This document shows positions 27,203 through 35,888 of a stretch of DNA of 64,000 nt, in pieces; the first letter of the stretch is position 1; each line of letters starts with the position of its first letter. Source of the stretch: Bacillus sp. OV166 (lineage in GTDB: Bacteria > Bacillota > Bacilli > Bacillales > Cytobacillaceae). The translations under genes and the position numbers were made by a program. The notes below the pieces were generated by a model, which was given only the letters and a program-made list of their open reading frames with translations, had not been told where the DNA came from and ran no database searches. The stretch lies in NCBI RefSeq assembly GCF_900177675.1, contig NZ_FXWM01000001.1, positions 939,001 through 1,003,000 on the forward strand, given 5' to 3'.

Positions 27203-28465
27203 GTGAACAAAAAATACGTCTTTTTAAATGAAGTCATCGCTCAAATCAAATCGAAGGAAGCAAAGAAATATGTTGCGGATGAATTGAGTTATCACTTAAA
27301 GGAAGCGAAGAATGTATGGATAGAGAAGGGGTTAACAGGATCAGAGGCTGAGGAAAAAGCGGTAGAGCAAATGGGAAGCCCGATTAAATTAGGCCAGCAG
27401 CTGAATAAACTCCATCGGCCAAAAGTAGATTGGATCCTCGTAGTTCTATTAATAACTATCTTTGGTCTCGGCTTTTTACCGATGTTTTCAATCGGCATTA
27501 TGGGAGAATATTTATTAGTTTATAAAGTTGTTATTACTCTAATCGGCAGTGCGTTTACATTAGGGATAATGCTAATGGATTATAGGAAGTTAAAGAGACA
27601 AGGATGGTTATTTTATTCTATTGGAGTAATCTTTCTATTGGTGTTAAGACTATTTTCAAACACGACGATTAATGGACTTCCACTTCTTAGGATTGGACCG
27701 TTAACCATTGTAAGTATCATGTCTCTACCCTTCTTCTTCATGGCGTGGGCAACATTTTTTAGTAATGAGAGGTTGAAGTTCTGGCAGTTTATTCTATTGT
27801 TCTTCCTGCCATTCCTTTTACTATTTACGGTACCAAGTATTTCAACTACCTACATTTACACCATCATAGTATTTTCGATGCTTTGGTGGAGCAAGTTTAG
27901 TCGAAAAATTGTTCTTTTGATCTGGGGAGGATCAGTTAGTTGTTTCTTGTTCGTGAGTTTCATTTCTTGGAGGTTTTTAAACTATTATCAGAAAGATCGA
28001 TTGTTGGCCTATCTAAACCCGGAAAAATATTCAGATGGACCAGGATTTATGATCCTGCGTGTGAAAGAACTGCTGTTAAAAGCAGGCTGGTTTGGTAACG
28101 CCATGAACAAAGAATTTATTCCTGAGGCCCATACTAATTTAGTGTTTGTAAGTTTAACCTACTATTACGGTTGGCTTTTTGCCATTATGCTTGTTTTAAT
28201 CCTATTCCTATTTGGTGTAAGAATCATTGTCATCACAAGTAGAGTAAAAGATTCGTATGGAAAACTTCTTCTCATCGGTGCAGTTGCACTTTATACGATA
28301 CAGTTAGCGACTAATATCGGAATGACACTAGGTCTTTTCCCGTTAATTTCCATATCCTTGCCCTTTATAAGTTATGGATTAATGCCCACGCTGCTCAATG
28401 CAATATTAATTGGGATTGTCTTAAGCGTATATCGCCGAAAGGATCTAACCAGAATACAAATTTGA
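27203..28465 (+). CDS. FtsW/RodA/SpoVE (SEDS)-type membrane protein with PadR-associated helical domain
   Basis: A 420-residue protein. Residues ~1-75 are a soluble helical domain (EAKKYVADELSYHLKEA, then EEKAVEQMGSP) like the HAAS/DUF1700-type domains encoded next to PadR regulators. The rest has about ten membrane spans ending in ISISLPFISYGLMPTLLNA, a match to the conserved SEDS C-terminal PFISYGG/S motif. SEDS proteins polymerise peptidoglycan glycan strands. GTG 27203 follows GAGAGGTGATG. The fusion and the sigma-PadR operon suggest envelope-stress-controlled wall synthesis, which is inference. Confidence 0.8.
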   Translation: MNKKYVFLNEVIAQIKSKEAKKYVADELSYHLKEAKNVWIEKGLTGSEAEEKAVEQMGSPIKLGQQLNKLHRPKVDWILVVLLITIFGLGFLPMFSIGIMGEYLLVYKVVITLIGSAFTLGIMLMDYRKLKRQGWLFYSIGVIFLLVLRLFSNTTINGLPLLRIGPLTIVSIMSLPFFFMAWATFFSNERLKFWQFILLFFLPFLLLFTVPSISTTYIYTIIVFSMLWWSKFSRKIVLLIWGGSVSCFLFVSFISWRFLNYYQKDRLLAYLNPEKYSDGPGFMILRVKELLLKAGWFGNAMNKEFIPEAHTNLVFVSLTYYYGWLFAIMLVLILFLFGVRIIVITSRVKDSYGKLLLIGAVALYTIQLATNIGMTLGLFPLISISLPFISYGLMPTLLNAILIGIVLSVYRRKDLTRIQI

Positions 28466-28494
28466 ACTCCAGTAAACCCGCATAGGAAAAAGCC

Positions 28495-28541
28495 AAGCAG
28501 TGTGTTTCTCAATGGAGGCACACTGCTTTTAGCATGTTTTT
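28495..28541 (+). terminator. terminator of the sigma-PadR-SEDS operon
   Basis: AAGCAGTGTG and CACACTGCTT form a ten-base-pair stem followed by TTAGCATGTTTTT. Downstream to 29090, a start-less open stretch (ending SRQILPTVFLGN at ~28817) may be a gene fossil, and CTAACGAAGCAGGATTGTTG at 28920 belongs to the repeat family seen at 35-38 kb. Confidence 0.8.
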
Positions 28542-29091
28542 AGTAAGATTATGGGAAAATACTTATATAGGCTTAATTAATTAACTGCCCTTATATACAG
28601 TATGATTTTCCACCGTATTAAACGTATGCACAGATACGAAAAATGTCAGTTTTCTATCTTTGTAGAAGCATTATCTACAGTAAGTATTTATAGTTTTTAA
28701 CCTTAACAAACATAAACTTAACTTGGAGGGGTGGGTATGATGACTTTGCTGCCTCTGAAACAACTGCTTCAGCCCTTTCAAGACAAATCTTACCCACAGT
28801 GTTTCTGGGCAATTAATTGAAGTATTTTTTGGCAGTATGTTAATTGATCTTAGGCATTAATTAGGAGAAAATGTATGGATGCTAATATTTATACAAATTT
28901 CTGAAGCTGTTCTTACTGTACTAACGAAGCAGGATTGTTGAAGAAGGAAATGACGCCTTTATGTCGCATTTGACCAATATTGCGATGTAAGAACGACTTA
29001 TTTTCAATAAAAAAGGTACCCAAAGGGCACCCAAGGAAAACTTGTATCTCAGAACGTTTATAAGTATATGCAATTGTTTATTATATGCTAA

Positions 29092-29118
29092 CAAAAATAC
29101 CCCCCTAAACGGGGGGTT
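29092..29118 (-). terminator. terminator of the CotD-type gene
   Basis: Six C:G pairs (CCCCCC/GGGGGG) around a TAAA loop, with ATTTTTG downstream on the minus strand. Confidence 0.8.
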
Positions 29119-29125
29119 AAATGAA

Positions 29126-29524
29126 CTAGAATCCAAATGGTCTTGGCGGACAACAAGGATTATGTGGTACACCGCACATTGTATGTGTTTCACAACATTC
29201 ATTTACAAATGATTCTGTGTGAGGGAAAAAGTGTTGATTATTAATCATATGCTTGTTGACTGTTGTCGTGTGAGAAGGATGGACATGAGTTACTACCTTA
29301 TTAAATAAATTTGTCTTAACATATTGTTGCCCTGGTGAAACAAGTGGTGGATCATACTGAGCTGGAAACACTTGAGGTGGGCAGTATTGTGGACATGGTT
29401 GTGGCGGACAGTATTGAGCTGGTAATGGTTGTATAGGAGCTATCTGTTTAGGCATTATATTTGGTGGAATATTTGGTGGAATATTTGATGGAAAACCACC
29501 GTATCCAATATTTCTTCTCATCAT
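29126..29524 (-). CDS. CotD family spore coat protein
   Basis: A 132-residue protein rich in Pro, Cys and Tyr: repeated CPPQ/CPQYCPP blocks (residues ~37-60), a central VVTHVHPSHTTTVNKH segment, and a C-terminal Cys-rich part with NECCETHTMCG. This matches CotD-type inner coat proteins, made in the mother cell late in sporulation. GGAGGTCA supports the start. The tandem IPPNIPPNI repeats near the N terminus are a local expansion. Confidence 0.88.
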   Translation of the reverse strand: MMRRNIGYGGFPSNIPPNIPPNIMPKQIAPIQPLPAQYCPPQPCPQYCPPQVFPAQYDPPLVSPGQQYVKTNLFNKVVTHVHPSHTTTVNKHMINNQHFFPHTESFVNECCETHTMCGVPHNPCCPPRPFGF

Positions 29525-29752
29525 TAAATGACCTCCATATGAATTTGTCTTGTTACATCATTAGTCTATGTGAGCCTTTGTTTGTAGGGACTAATTTAGA
29601 TACCCATTTTATAAATAGAAATGATTTAGAAATGATGCATACTACGAAATTATTACGACAAATAAAAACCCCCGCATCCATCAAAGAGGTGTGAATGAGA
29701 AAACTGTTATTTTTGAGAATATCAATCTTTATAAAAGGTGCCTTAAAAAAGG

Positions 29753-30214
29753 TTAAAGAATCTTTTCATAATTAATAAGAGTTAAGTATTCGTTAACTTG
29801 TTGCTCCCCTGTTTTTTTATAGCCAAATTTTTCATAAAAATGGCGATTTCTACGGTTGTCGTTAGGTGTATCAAGTGACCACTTTTTAACTTTAGGGAAT
29901 TGCCTTTCCAACTCCTGTAAAATTTTTGATCCTAATCCTTTATTTTGAAATTCAGAGCCAAGGAAAATTCGATACAAATAATTATGATCTTTTGCTTGCT
30001 TTACAAGACAGATTCCGCCTGCAAGCCTGCCATCAACGAAAATAGAATAGTGCAAAGAATTTTGCATTCTAAAAAAAAAGTAATCCAATGATTCAGTTGC
30101 AGGACTTGTATGATAATCCTTATATTTGATTAAATCTGAATGAAACGCTTCTTTTTGAATCTTTAACAATTCGTTTGCTTCCGCATGCTTTGATGGTATT
30201 ATCTTAAATTTCAA
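29753..30214 (-). CDS. GNAT family N-acetyltransferase
   Basis: A GNAT-fold protein of ~153 residues; FQNKGLGSKILQELERQF is the acetyl-CoA binding loop and NRRNRHFYEKFGYKKTGE the C-terminal motif. The frame opens at GTG 30223, but AGAGGTG is correctly spaced only for TTG at 30214, so I use that. The acceptor is unknown. The ~235 bases between this and the hairpin at 30460 show only a short fragment of the repeat family (CTAACGAAGCAG at ~30357). Confidence 0.85.
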   Translation of the reverse strand: MKFKIIPSKHAEANELLKIQKEAFHSDLIKYKDYHTSPATESLDYFFFRMQNSLHYSIFVDGRLAGGICLVKQAKDHNYLYRIFLGSEFQNKGLGSKILQELERQFPKVKKWSLDTPNDNRRNRHFYEKFGYKKTGEQQVNEYLTLINYEKIL

Positions 30215-30459
30215 TTTCCCCACCTCTTACGCCATTTCTGTCATTATATGAACATCTGCCACATTGTTTAATTAAATGATAAAGCTCCTCAGTTATCGCA
30301 AATAAGGACTTACGCTCGAAAAATGTGCTTCTCTTTTTATAATAATTCTTCTTTAACTAACGAAGCAGATGGCATTATTATTGCAGCGGATAAAGAGGGA
30401 GATTCGTAAATAAACCATTTGCAAAAAATGAAATGTGGATTTTTTTTTTTACAGCAGAT

Positions 30460-30486
30460 AAAAAAAAGAGCCCATAGGCTCTTTGA
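30460..30486. terminator. orphan terminator-like hairpin
   Basis: AAAGAGCC and GGCTCTTT pair around CATA within an A-run; no gene directly upstream on either strand is evident. Confidence 0.45.
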
Positions 30487-30575
30487 AACAATGTTTAAAT
30501 CATTTGCTTAATAGAATCTGCGTTTTCTTCTTCTTTCAAATTCAAAGTCCTACATTCATTTCAGAATCTATATGA

Positions 30576-30609
30576 CAAAGGGACAGATTAACTTAACCTG
30601 CCCTTTGTT
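30576..30609 (-). terminator. terminator of the YjcZ-type gene
   Basis: ACAAAGGGACAG and CTGCCCTTTGT form the stem, ten bases past the small gene. Confidence 0.6.
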
Positions 30610-30618
30610 CCAGACAAT

Positions 30619-30708
30619 TTAGTAGCCACTCATAAAAGAAGCTCCTACAATGATAAGGAGAATAAACAATACCACGACGAACGCCATACCGTGTCTATGT
30701 TCTTCCAT
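30619..30708 (-). CDS. YjcZ family sporulation microprotein
   Basis: Only 29 residues: a charged start (MEEHRHG) then one membrane helix [17 protein letters not shown]. This is the YjcZ-type pattern of tiny sporulation membrane proteins (SscA relatives help spore assembly in B. subtilis). GAGGTG lies nine bases ahead of ATG. Confidence 0.8.
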   Translation of the reverse strand: MEEHRHGMAFVVVLFILLIIVGASFMSGY

Positions 30709-30781
30709 TTATAACACCTCCAATACTTGCTTAAAATAGGATATTACTCATCCAAAATCATACCGTTTGGTTTTTTAAACA

Positions 30782-30898
30782 TTAGCACCAGCTGGACAGT
30801 ACGATGATTAACAGAATGAACAATACCACGATTAAAACAAAAGTATTGCCGCCATAACCACCGCCGTAACCGCCGCCGTATCCATATGATCCACTCAT
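30782..30898 (-). CDS. YjcZ family sporulation microprotein, Gly/Tyr-rich
   Basis: 38 residues: an N-terminal Gly-Tyr repeat (YGYGGGYGGGYGG) then the family helix [15 protein letters not shown] and a C-terminal SSWC. It follows the same promoter-proximal layout as its neighbour at 30619-30708, but each has its own ribosome site. Confidence 0.8.
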   Translation of the reverse strand: MSGSYGYGGGYGGGYGGNTFVLIVVLFILLIIVLSSWC

Positions 30899-31090
30899 AT
30901 CTTTTCACCACCTATTTATTGGATTATTAGAAGGAGAAGCACTCCTACTATGTATATATATTCCTTAAGACAAGGGTTGCTTGGTCAAGCATCATGGTGT
31001 TAGGACAAAATCAGCGATTTGCTTAAACAATTTCTAAAAATAAAAAAGCGTCTGCAATCCATGCAAACGCCTCTTCGGAGGTATTTCTAT

Positions 31091-31375
31091 ATGCAGATGT
31101 TTCTTACGGTGGTAGTTATAACATATGCACTCAGAATAAAACTGAATGGGACAAGTGCTGATATAAGTAAATTAAATAGAGAATGGACAAAACAATCCTT
31201 AGTGGACTTTTTCTTCATTGGTTATGACGGTTTTTGGATTTTAGTGCAATATTTCAGGATATGGCATTTTGGGCTGGTGAAAATGAAGAATACCTACGAC
31301 GCTGTTATGGTATTGGGCTGGAGCGGGTTTATCTTATGTTTTCACCCTAATGTCCATCATTTTTATCTATCTTAG
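31091..31375 (+). CDS. small three-span membrane protein, unknown
   Basis: A 94-residue protein with hydrophobic segments near residues 1-14, 38-55 and 70-85. An upstream in-frame TTG at 31019 lacks a ribosome site, while GGAGG at 31077-31081 sits nine bases before ATG 31091, so I use the latter. No family recognised; the frame could also be a decayed gene. Confidence 0.45.
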   Translation: MQMFLTVVVITYALRIKLNGTSADISKLNREWTKQSLVDFFFIGYDGFWILVQYFRIWHFGLVKMKNTYDAVMVLGWSGFILCFHPNVHHFYLS

Positions 31376-31498
31376 GCATGTCGGAAAATTAATTCGGAGA
31401 TTTTAAGTTTCCGCTAAAACCCTATTACACTTGTCCATTACGAAAGTTATTTCAATACATATAATGTCGTATGGTCATAAGTAAATGGGGGTGAAAAA

Positions 31499-31750
31499 AT
31501 GTCAGTTGAACATTTTCATGGACTGTGTCACAGACATATAGGTAGAGCTGTTGAAATCAGAACCCACGACGGGAGAATTCATAGGGGAATCATTCATCGT
31601 GTTACCGACAACAGAGTTTTTCTTCAACCAATTGAACGACCTAGAAACCTAGGCGGTTTTGGTTATGGAGGTTGGGGCTGGGGTTGGGGCGCTGGAATTG
31701 GGCTAGGATTTATTGCTTCATTAGCTGTACTTTCTCTATTCTTTTGGTAG
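31499..31750 (+). CDS. LSm-like N-terminus with Gly/Trp linker and membrane anchor
   Basis: An 83-residue protein. Residues ~14-43 (GRAVEIRTHDGRIHRGIIHRV... then RVFLQPIE) look like the beta-strand core of an Sm/Hfq-like or YlxQ-like small barrel. Then comes a Gly/Trp-rich linker (GGFGYGGWGWGWG) and one membrane helix GLGFIASLAVLSLFFW. GGGGGTG ahead of ATG. Found near spore genes, it may be a sporulation membrane protein; function is not known to me. Confidence 0.7.
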   Translation: MSVEHFHGLCHRHIGRAVEIRTHDGRIHRGIIHRVTDNRVFLQPIERPRNLGGFGYGGWGWGWGAGIGLGFIASLAVLSLFFW

Positions 31751-31760
31751 TTATAAAAAT

Positions 31761-31795
31761 AAAAACGGACGAGAATTTCTTTCGTCTGTTTTTTT
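31761..31795. terminator. terminator shared by 31499 gene and DUF2268 gene
   Basis: AAACGGACGA and TCGTCTGTTT pair, flanked by A- and T-runs, so it works in both directions. Confidence 0.8.
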
Positions 31796-31813
31796 CCGTT
31801 TTATCAAACACTT

Positions 31814-32590
31814 TCACTTTATTTGAGCAATATGATCTGTTTTGATATTAAGTAGATCCTTACTTGTCTTGTTAGTTGCTTCAATATAATTCATAACCAA
31901 GTAATGCCCAACACAGTACCCTAACATTTTCGGATAAAAACGTGATCCATACAATATGTTTTGATGTTTAAGGTCATTTTTTGGAACATCTTTATTTGGG
32001 AGCACTAAGTTTTTCCACATTTTCTTTAACTCTTCATTGGTATAATACGATGTCCAAGTAGCTAAGAATTCTTCACCCAATCTTTCACGTACTGCATTTT
32101 CAGCTAATCCTTCTAAAATGATTGTGTCCAGCAATACGTAATCCTCTTCGTTTTTTTGAAACTTGGATAACCGACAAATATGGTTATACTCATGTGTAAA
32201 CAATGCCCTTATTTCCTTTTCCGTGTTATCCTCTGAAATAAATAAAAGTAGTTTATCCTTAAAGGCCAAACCTGATTTTCCGTTAAAGTCCTGTGTTAAT
32301 TTTCGATTGTCCTTATCTGATGGAAAAACAAAGATAGGGATATTTGGCCCTTCCCACACTTTTTGAAGTTGTAGACTTTCTTCTTGTACAATTTCCCATA
32401 CTTTATTTTTTTGTAATTTTTTCACTACCTCGTTTCCGTTCCCAAAAGGATGATACATTCCATGTAGAGTTAAGTAATCGTAGATTTCGGAAGCTAGAGC
32501 ACCCTCAAAGTGAACTGTTAACTTTTCACATATTTCAATTGGTTTATGAAATGAATCGTGCAACCACTTATCTGTTCTAATCACGCCCAT
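31814..32590 (-). CDS. DUF2268 putative zinc-dependent protease
   Basis: A 258-residue protein with the metallopeptidase motif HEYNH (HExxH) in ALFTHEYNHICRLSK near residue 142, and a downstream glutamate in LEGLAENAVRERLGE near residue 172 that could be the third ligand. It matches DUF2268 proteins, predicted cytoplasmic Zn proteases. The frame opens at 32611, but AGGGGTG fits ATG 32590. Substrate unknown. Confidence 0.83.
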   Translation of the reverse strand: MGVIRTDKWLHDSFHKPIEICEKLTVHFEGALASEIYDYLTLHGMYHPFGNGNEVVKKLQKNKVWEIVQEESLQLQKVWEGPNIPIFVFPSDKDNRKLTQDFNGKSGLAFKDKLLLFISEDNTEKEIRALFTHEYNHICRLSKFQKNEEDYVLLDTIILEGLAENAVRERLGEEFLATWTSYYTNEELKKMWKNLVLPNKDVPKNDLKHQNILYGSRFYPKMLGYCVGHYLVMNYIEATNKTSKDLLNIKTDHIAQIK

Positions 32591-32811
32591 ATCAGCACCC
32601 CTACTACACATTTTGTTTAAAATACATTATGCGCTTATCATATAATCGTTCCGAAACCTTTTTCATTACCTTCTTAGCATCCTTAAAAGGTTCCTATTTT
32701 CCCCCTTCATAGGCCTTTAAAAGTTGAGTAATGTTTATAAAAGTATCGGCAACAAATTTATTTCATTCTCATAAAATAATGTAAAATTTCTAAAAAAGGA
32801 TGAGACTGAAT

Positions 32812-33525
32812 TTGAATTACACTTATCTTGATTGTTTAGCAATATTTGGAGTTGGAGGTGCCCATCCTGGAGGCCTTCAACTAACAAAAGAGATTTTATC
32901 AAGGGAAAAAATAGATGAAACAAAGTCGATTCTTGATGCTGGGTGTGGAACAGGGCAAACCTCTGCCTATATTGGAGAACAGTACCAATGTCATGTTACT
33001 TCCTTAGATTGTAATAAAATCATGTTGGATAAGGCTAGGCAAAGATTTTCATCCTTACATTTGCCAATTGATGTAAAGCAAGGGAGCACTGAAAATCTTC
33101 CTTTCGATGAGGATTTATTTGATATGATTCTTTCAGAATCAGTCATATCCTTTACAGATGTATCCTTAACAATTCCTGAATTTAAAAGAGTATTAAAGCC
33201 AAATGGTGTTTTGCTTGCAATTGAAATGGTACTTGAAAAATCACTTTCTGAAGATGAATTGAAAGCTATCGTTAATTTTTATGGAGTTTCTCAATTACTA
33301 ACTGAAAATGAATGGTACAACTTCTTCAAAAGAGCCAGTTTTAAACAAGTTAGTGTAGAGAAGTTCAATCTTGAGTTTGATGAAAATGATGTGCAAAATG
33401 TTACTGATTTCTCACTTTCGGAGAATATTGATGATAAATTCTTTGAAATTCTTGAAAAGCACTTGCACTTCACAAAAGGTTATAAGGGTATACTAGGTTT
33501 TCGACTATTCAGATGTTGTATTTGA
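32812..33525 (+). CDS. class I SAM-dependent methyltransferase
   Basis: A Rossmann-fold methyltransferase of ~237 residues. Motif I is ILDAGCGTGQTSA, followed by the acidic loop TSLDCNKIMLDKA and motif IV region FDMILSESVISF. The frame can begin at ATG 32800, but AAAGG abuts that ATG; TTG 32812 has proper spacing and gives MNYTYLDCLAIFGVGGAHPGG-type N-terminus. The methyl acceptor is unknown. Confidence 0.85.
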   Translation: MNYTYLDCLAIFGVGGAHPGGLQLTKEILSREKIDETKSILDAGCGTGQTSAYIGEQYQCHVTSLDCNKIMLDKARQRFSSLHLPIDVKQGSTENLPFDEDLFDMILSESVISFTDVSLTIPEFKRVLKPNGVLLAIEMVLEKSLSEDELKAIVNFYGVSQLLTENEWYNFFKRASFKQVSVEKFNLEFDENDVQNVTDFSLSENIDDKFFEILEKHLHFTKGYKGILGFRLFRCCI

Positions 33526-33565
33526 ACAGTTCCAGTCATACACCTAGAACTATATTTTGAGCAAT

Positions 33566-33603
33566 CAAAAAAGGTCTGCATTCGAATTACAATGCAGACC
33601 CAT
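33566..33603. terminator. bidirectional terminator
   Basis: GGTCTGCATT and AATGCAGACC form a perfect ten-base-pair stem between convergent genes, flanked by an A-run and CATTTTG. Confidence 0.8.
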
Positions 33604-33637
33604 TTTGTCGTTTGTTTTCATTTATAAATTGCTAAAA

Positions 33638-34546
33638 TTATTGCTTACTAAGCTGTTGCTTGTTTCTGACCAATATCTGCTTAAAGTTCACTTCCATAAG
33701 AATAATCGATAGCATAATAAGCATTCCTCCAACAACTAACTGTACTGTAAATGATTCAAAACCAAACGCTACTGAAAAAATACTTCCAAAAACTCCTTCA
33801 AGCATCATAATTAATCCAGCAGATGTTGCGGAAGTATGCTTTTGAGCTAAAACCTGAACAGTTTGACCAACAAACGAACATATTATTCCCATATATAACA
33901 ATGGCAATATTGCAACAGACCAATTGATATTAGTAAGCTGTCCTTCCTCTACGAAGAAGAAAAAAAACAACCCACCTAATGCTTGTACAACCGCAAGCAT
34001 AAAAGCTACAATGCTGACATCAGTTGCTCTTGCTCCATAGCTGAGATATACAATAGATGCTGCATAAAACAACGCACAAATAAAAGAATATACGTCACCA
34101 ATATTTATGGTTAGTGTTTTGTTTAATATTCCAGTTAAAATAGTCATTCCAAGTAAACAAAAGGCAATGGAAACAAAGCTTTTTACTGGGAGTTTCTTTT
34201 GATATATAGCCCAAGCCAAGAAAGGTATAATTACCACATATGTTGCTGAAATAAAGGCGTTATTAGATGGAGTCGTGTACTGAACACCAATAGTCTGTGT
34301 AATATATCCGCCAAAATTAAGCAATCCCGCAATTAGCCCAATTTTAAAGTCCTTAAGGGTCATTTTGAATATCTTTTTATAAAAAAACATAAGTACCAAA
34401 ACAACAAAGAGAAAGCCTCGGAAAAAATTTATGAATCCCGCAGACGCATTTGCATCTAGAGCTATTTTTGTTAAAACAAACCCAGAACCCCAAAGTGTAG
34501 CAGTTATCAATAGTAGCACGTTTGCAATTGATTTTGTCATTTTCAT
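33638..34546 (-). CDS. EamA/DMT family transporter
   Basis: A 302-residue drug/metabolite transporter with ten predicted helices in two EamA repeats (LWGSGFVLTKIALDANAS in the first; MLEGVFGSIFSVAFGFE in the second). Likely exports or imports a small metabolite such as an amino acid. Start behind GGAG. A terminator hairpin lies in its leader, so expression may be attenuated. Confidence 0.88.
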   Translation of the reverse strand: MKMTKSIANVLLLITATLWGSGFVLTKIALDANASAGFINFFRGFLFVVLVLMFFYKKIFKMTLKDFKIGLIAGLLNFGGYITQTIGVQYTTPSNNAFISATYVVIIPFLAWAIYQKKLPVKSFVSIAFCLLGMTILTGILNKTLTINIGDVYSFICALFYAASIVYLSYGARATDVSIVAFMLAVVQALGGLFFFFFVEEGQLTNINWSVAILPLLYMGIICSFVGQTVQVLAQKHTSATSAGLIMMLEGVFGSIFSVAFGFESFTVQLVVGGMLIMLSIILMEVNFKQILVRNKQQLSKQ

Positions 34547-34579
34547 ATGTTATTTCTCCTTTTCTTTTTAATAAAAAAA

Positions 34580-34606
34580 TCCCGCCTCTTAAAGTAAAGA
34601 GACGGG
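34580..34606 (-). promoter_or_regulatory. leader terminator (possible attenuator) ahead of the EamA gene
   Basis: Read on the minus strand, CCCGTCTCTT and AAGAGGCGGG form a ten-base-pair stem followed by ATTTTTTTA, ~35 bases before the start codon. That is an intrinsic terminator inside the 5' leader, as in riboswitch or attenuation systems. I could not recognise a known aptamer in the ~150 bases before it; a T-box GGTGGNACC motif is absent. Confidence 0.5.
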
Positions 34607-35006
34607 AACGATCTACTCTTATACAGTTTTCATTGACAATTCAACGATAATTAGTAACGGAATTAATTTTCCGACACACTCCAATTGGATTTTGGGGGTT
34701 TTTAAGAAGCATTGTTCATTAATGATAAAATTAGCTTACGTCTTTCTCAGACAATTTTATTCTTAATTATTAACTTCTTTATAAATTTTTGATTCATCTT
34801 TAATTTACTAAATTATCATAATGAAATCAACCCATAGTCATGTTCTTAATTGCTATCACTTGGCTTAATAAAAATAAATAAAAAATGTTGTTTAGAGTGT
34901 TATTCAACTAAAGGGTGCTTTTGTCTAATTTAGCGGGCATAAAATTTCCGTTACTGCGGCATATTATATTTATAAAAATATTTTAATGAATTGAGCTCTT
35001 TGAAAA

Positions 35007-35255
35007 ATGGATGAAATGATAACTACTAATCAAGTAGAAGAAATAAATAAACAACTGAAAAAAATTCCCAAGGAAGCCGAAGAAAGAAGAATTGAAAATC
35101 AGCCGCAAACAGGTAAAAACGAGAAAGCCATTGAACCGTTTTAATCCGGACAATAGCAAACCGAAGGATTTTGCTGACCACAAATTTCAAAATAAAAAAA
35201 ATGAGGAATGGGGAAATCCCAATCCCCATTGAACGGTAAATGTTAGACACCGACT
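35007..35255 (+). pseudogene. frameshifted small hydrophilic protein
   Basis: ATG 35007 opens a 45-residue hydrophilic frame ending at 35144. The neighbouring frame continues with coding-like sequence (RFNPDNSKPKDFADHK) to a stop near 35234. Together they look like one ~75-residue charged protein broken by a frameshift. There is no strong ribosome site and I do not recognise the family. The preceding 34610-35000 holds nothing else beyond a fragment of the repeat family at ~34905. Confidence 0.3.
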
Positions 35256-35264
35256 TTATTGCAC

Positions 35265-35333
35265 TAACGGGTGCAAGAGTTGAAGATTCAGCTGCCATTT
35301 GGCGGCTTTTTCTTATTGAAGTAACGGAGCAGA
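35265..35333 (+). repeat. intergenic repeat family, copy A
   Basis: TAACGGGTGCAAGAGTTGAAGATTC..., a GCTGCCATTTGGCGGC hairpin with T-run, then TTCTTATTGAAGTAACGGAGCAG. The same order of blocks occurs at 36502, 37678 and, cut short, at 38841. Confidence 0.7.
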
Positions 35334-35497
35334 TTAATTTAAGAACGAAAAAACAATTCACATATATGGGTAATTTACTTTTTTGAATATAATTCCAAAA
35401 TGGTATGGAAGTTATTAATGTTAATTCTAACTCCTAACCCATTTTAGAGCAGCTCACAGCATTTTTGCGGTTAGAAGGAGTACCAATCAAGTGTCAG

Positions 35498-35689
35498 TTA
35501 GTAGTTTAATAAATTTAATATAATCATTAACAAGATGGATATTGATAAGAAGCCAGCAAAAAAATACCCAAAATATTTTAATGGCTTTGGCAACTTTTTT
35601 ACTGCATCCTTGCTAACATTTGCAGCATTTCCTTCTATCCTGTTAATGTGGTCTATTACATCATTAAATGGTTTATTTTCTTCTTTCAT
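35498..35689 (-). CDS. 63-residue single-span membrane protein, unknown
   Basis: A hydrophilic N terminus (residues 1-38, with FNDVIDHINRIEG) followed by one C-terminal membrane helix FAGFLSISILLMIILNLL. AAAGGGGTGG is well spaced ahead of ATG. This looks like a real small gene; no family recognised. Confidence 0.65.
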   Translation of the reverse strand: MKEENKPFNDVIDHINRIEGNAANVSKDAVKKLPKPLKYFGYFFAGFLSISILLMIILNLLNY

Positions 35690-35888
35690 ACAACCACCCC
35701 TTTACCACATTTTAACATATACATTTATTTTATTATTGTATTTAATTGTAAATTCTTAGCTTTTCTTATTGAACTAAAGAAGCAGGATAGTTGAAGAAGG
35801 ATTTCGACTTATATTTGTAGAAATAGTAATATCTAACAATATTTAGTATTGCTCTTATAGTATTTTTACAGTTCAATAATTTTCTAAA

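Noticed and set aside
34560..34700. T-box or S-box riboswitch
   Set aside because: The terminator is present, but the T-box GGTGGNACC and S-box core motifs are not visible, so I call only a leader terminator.
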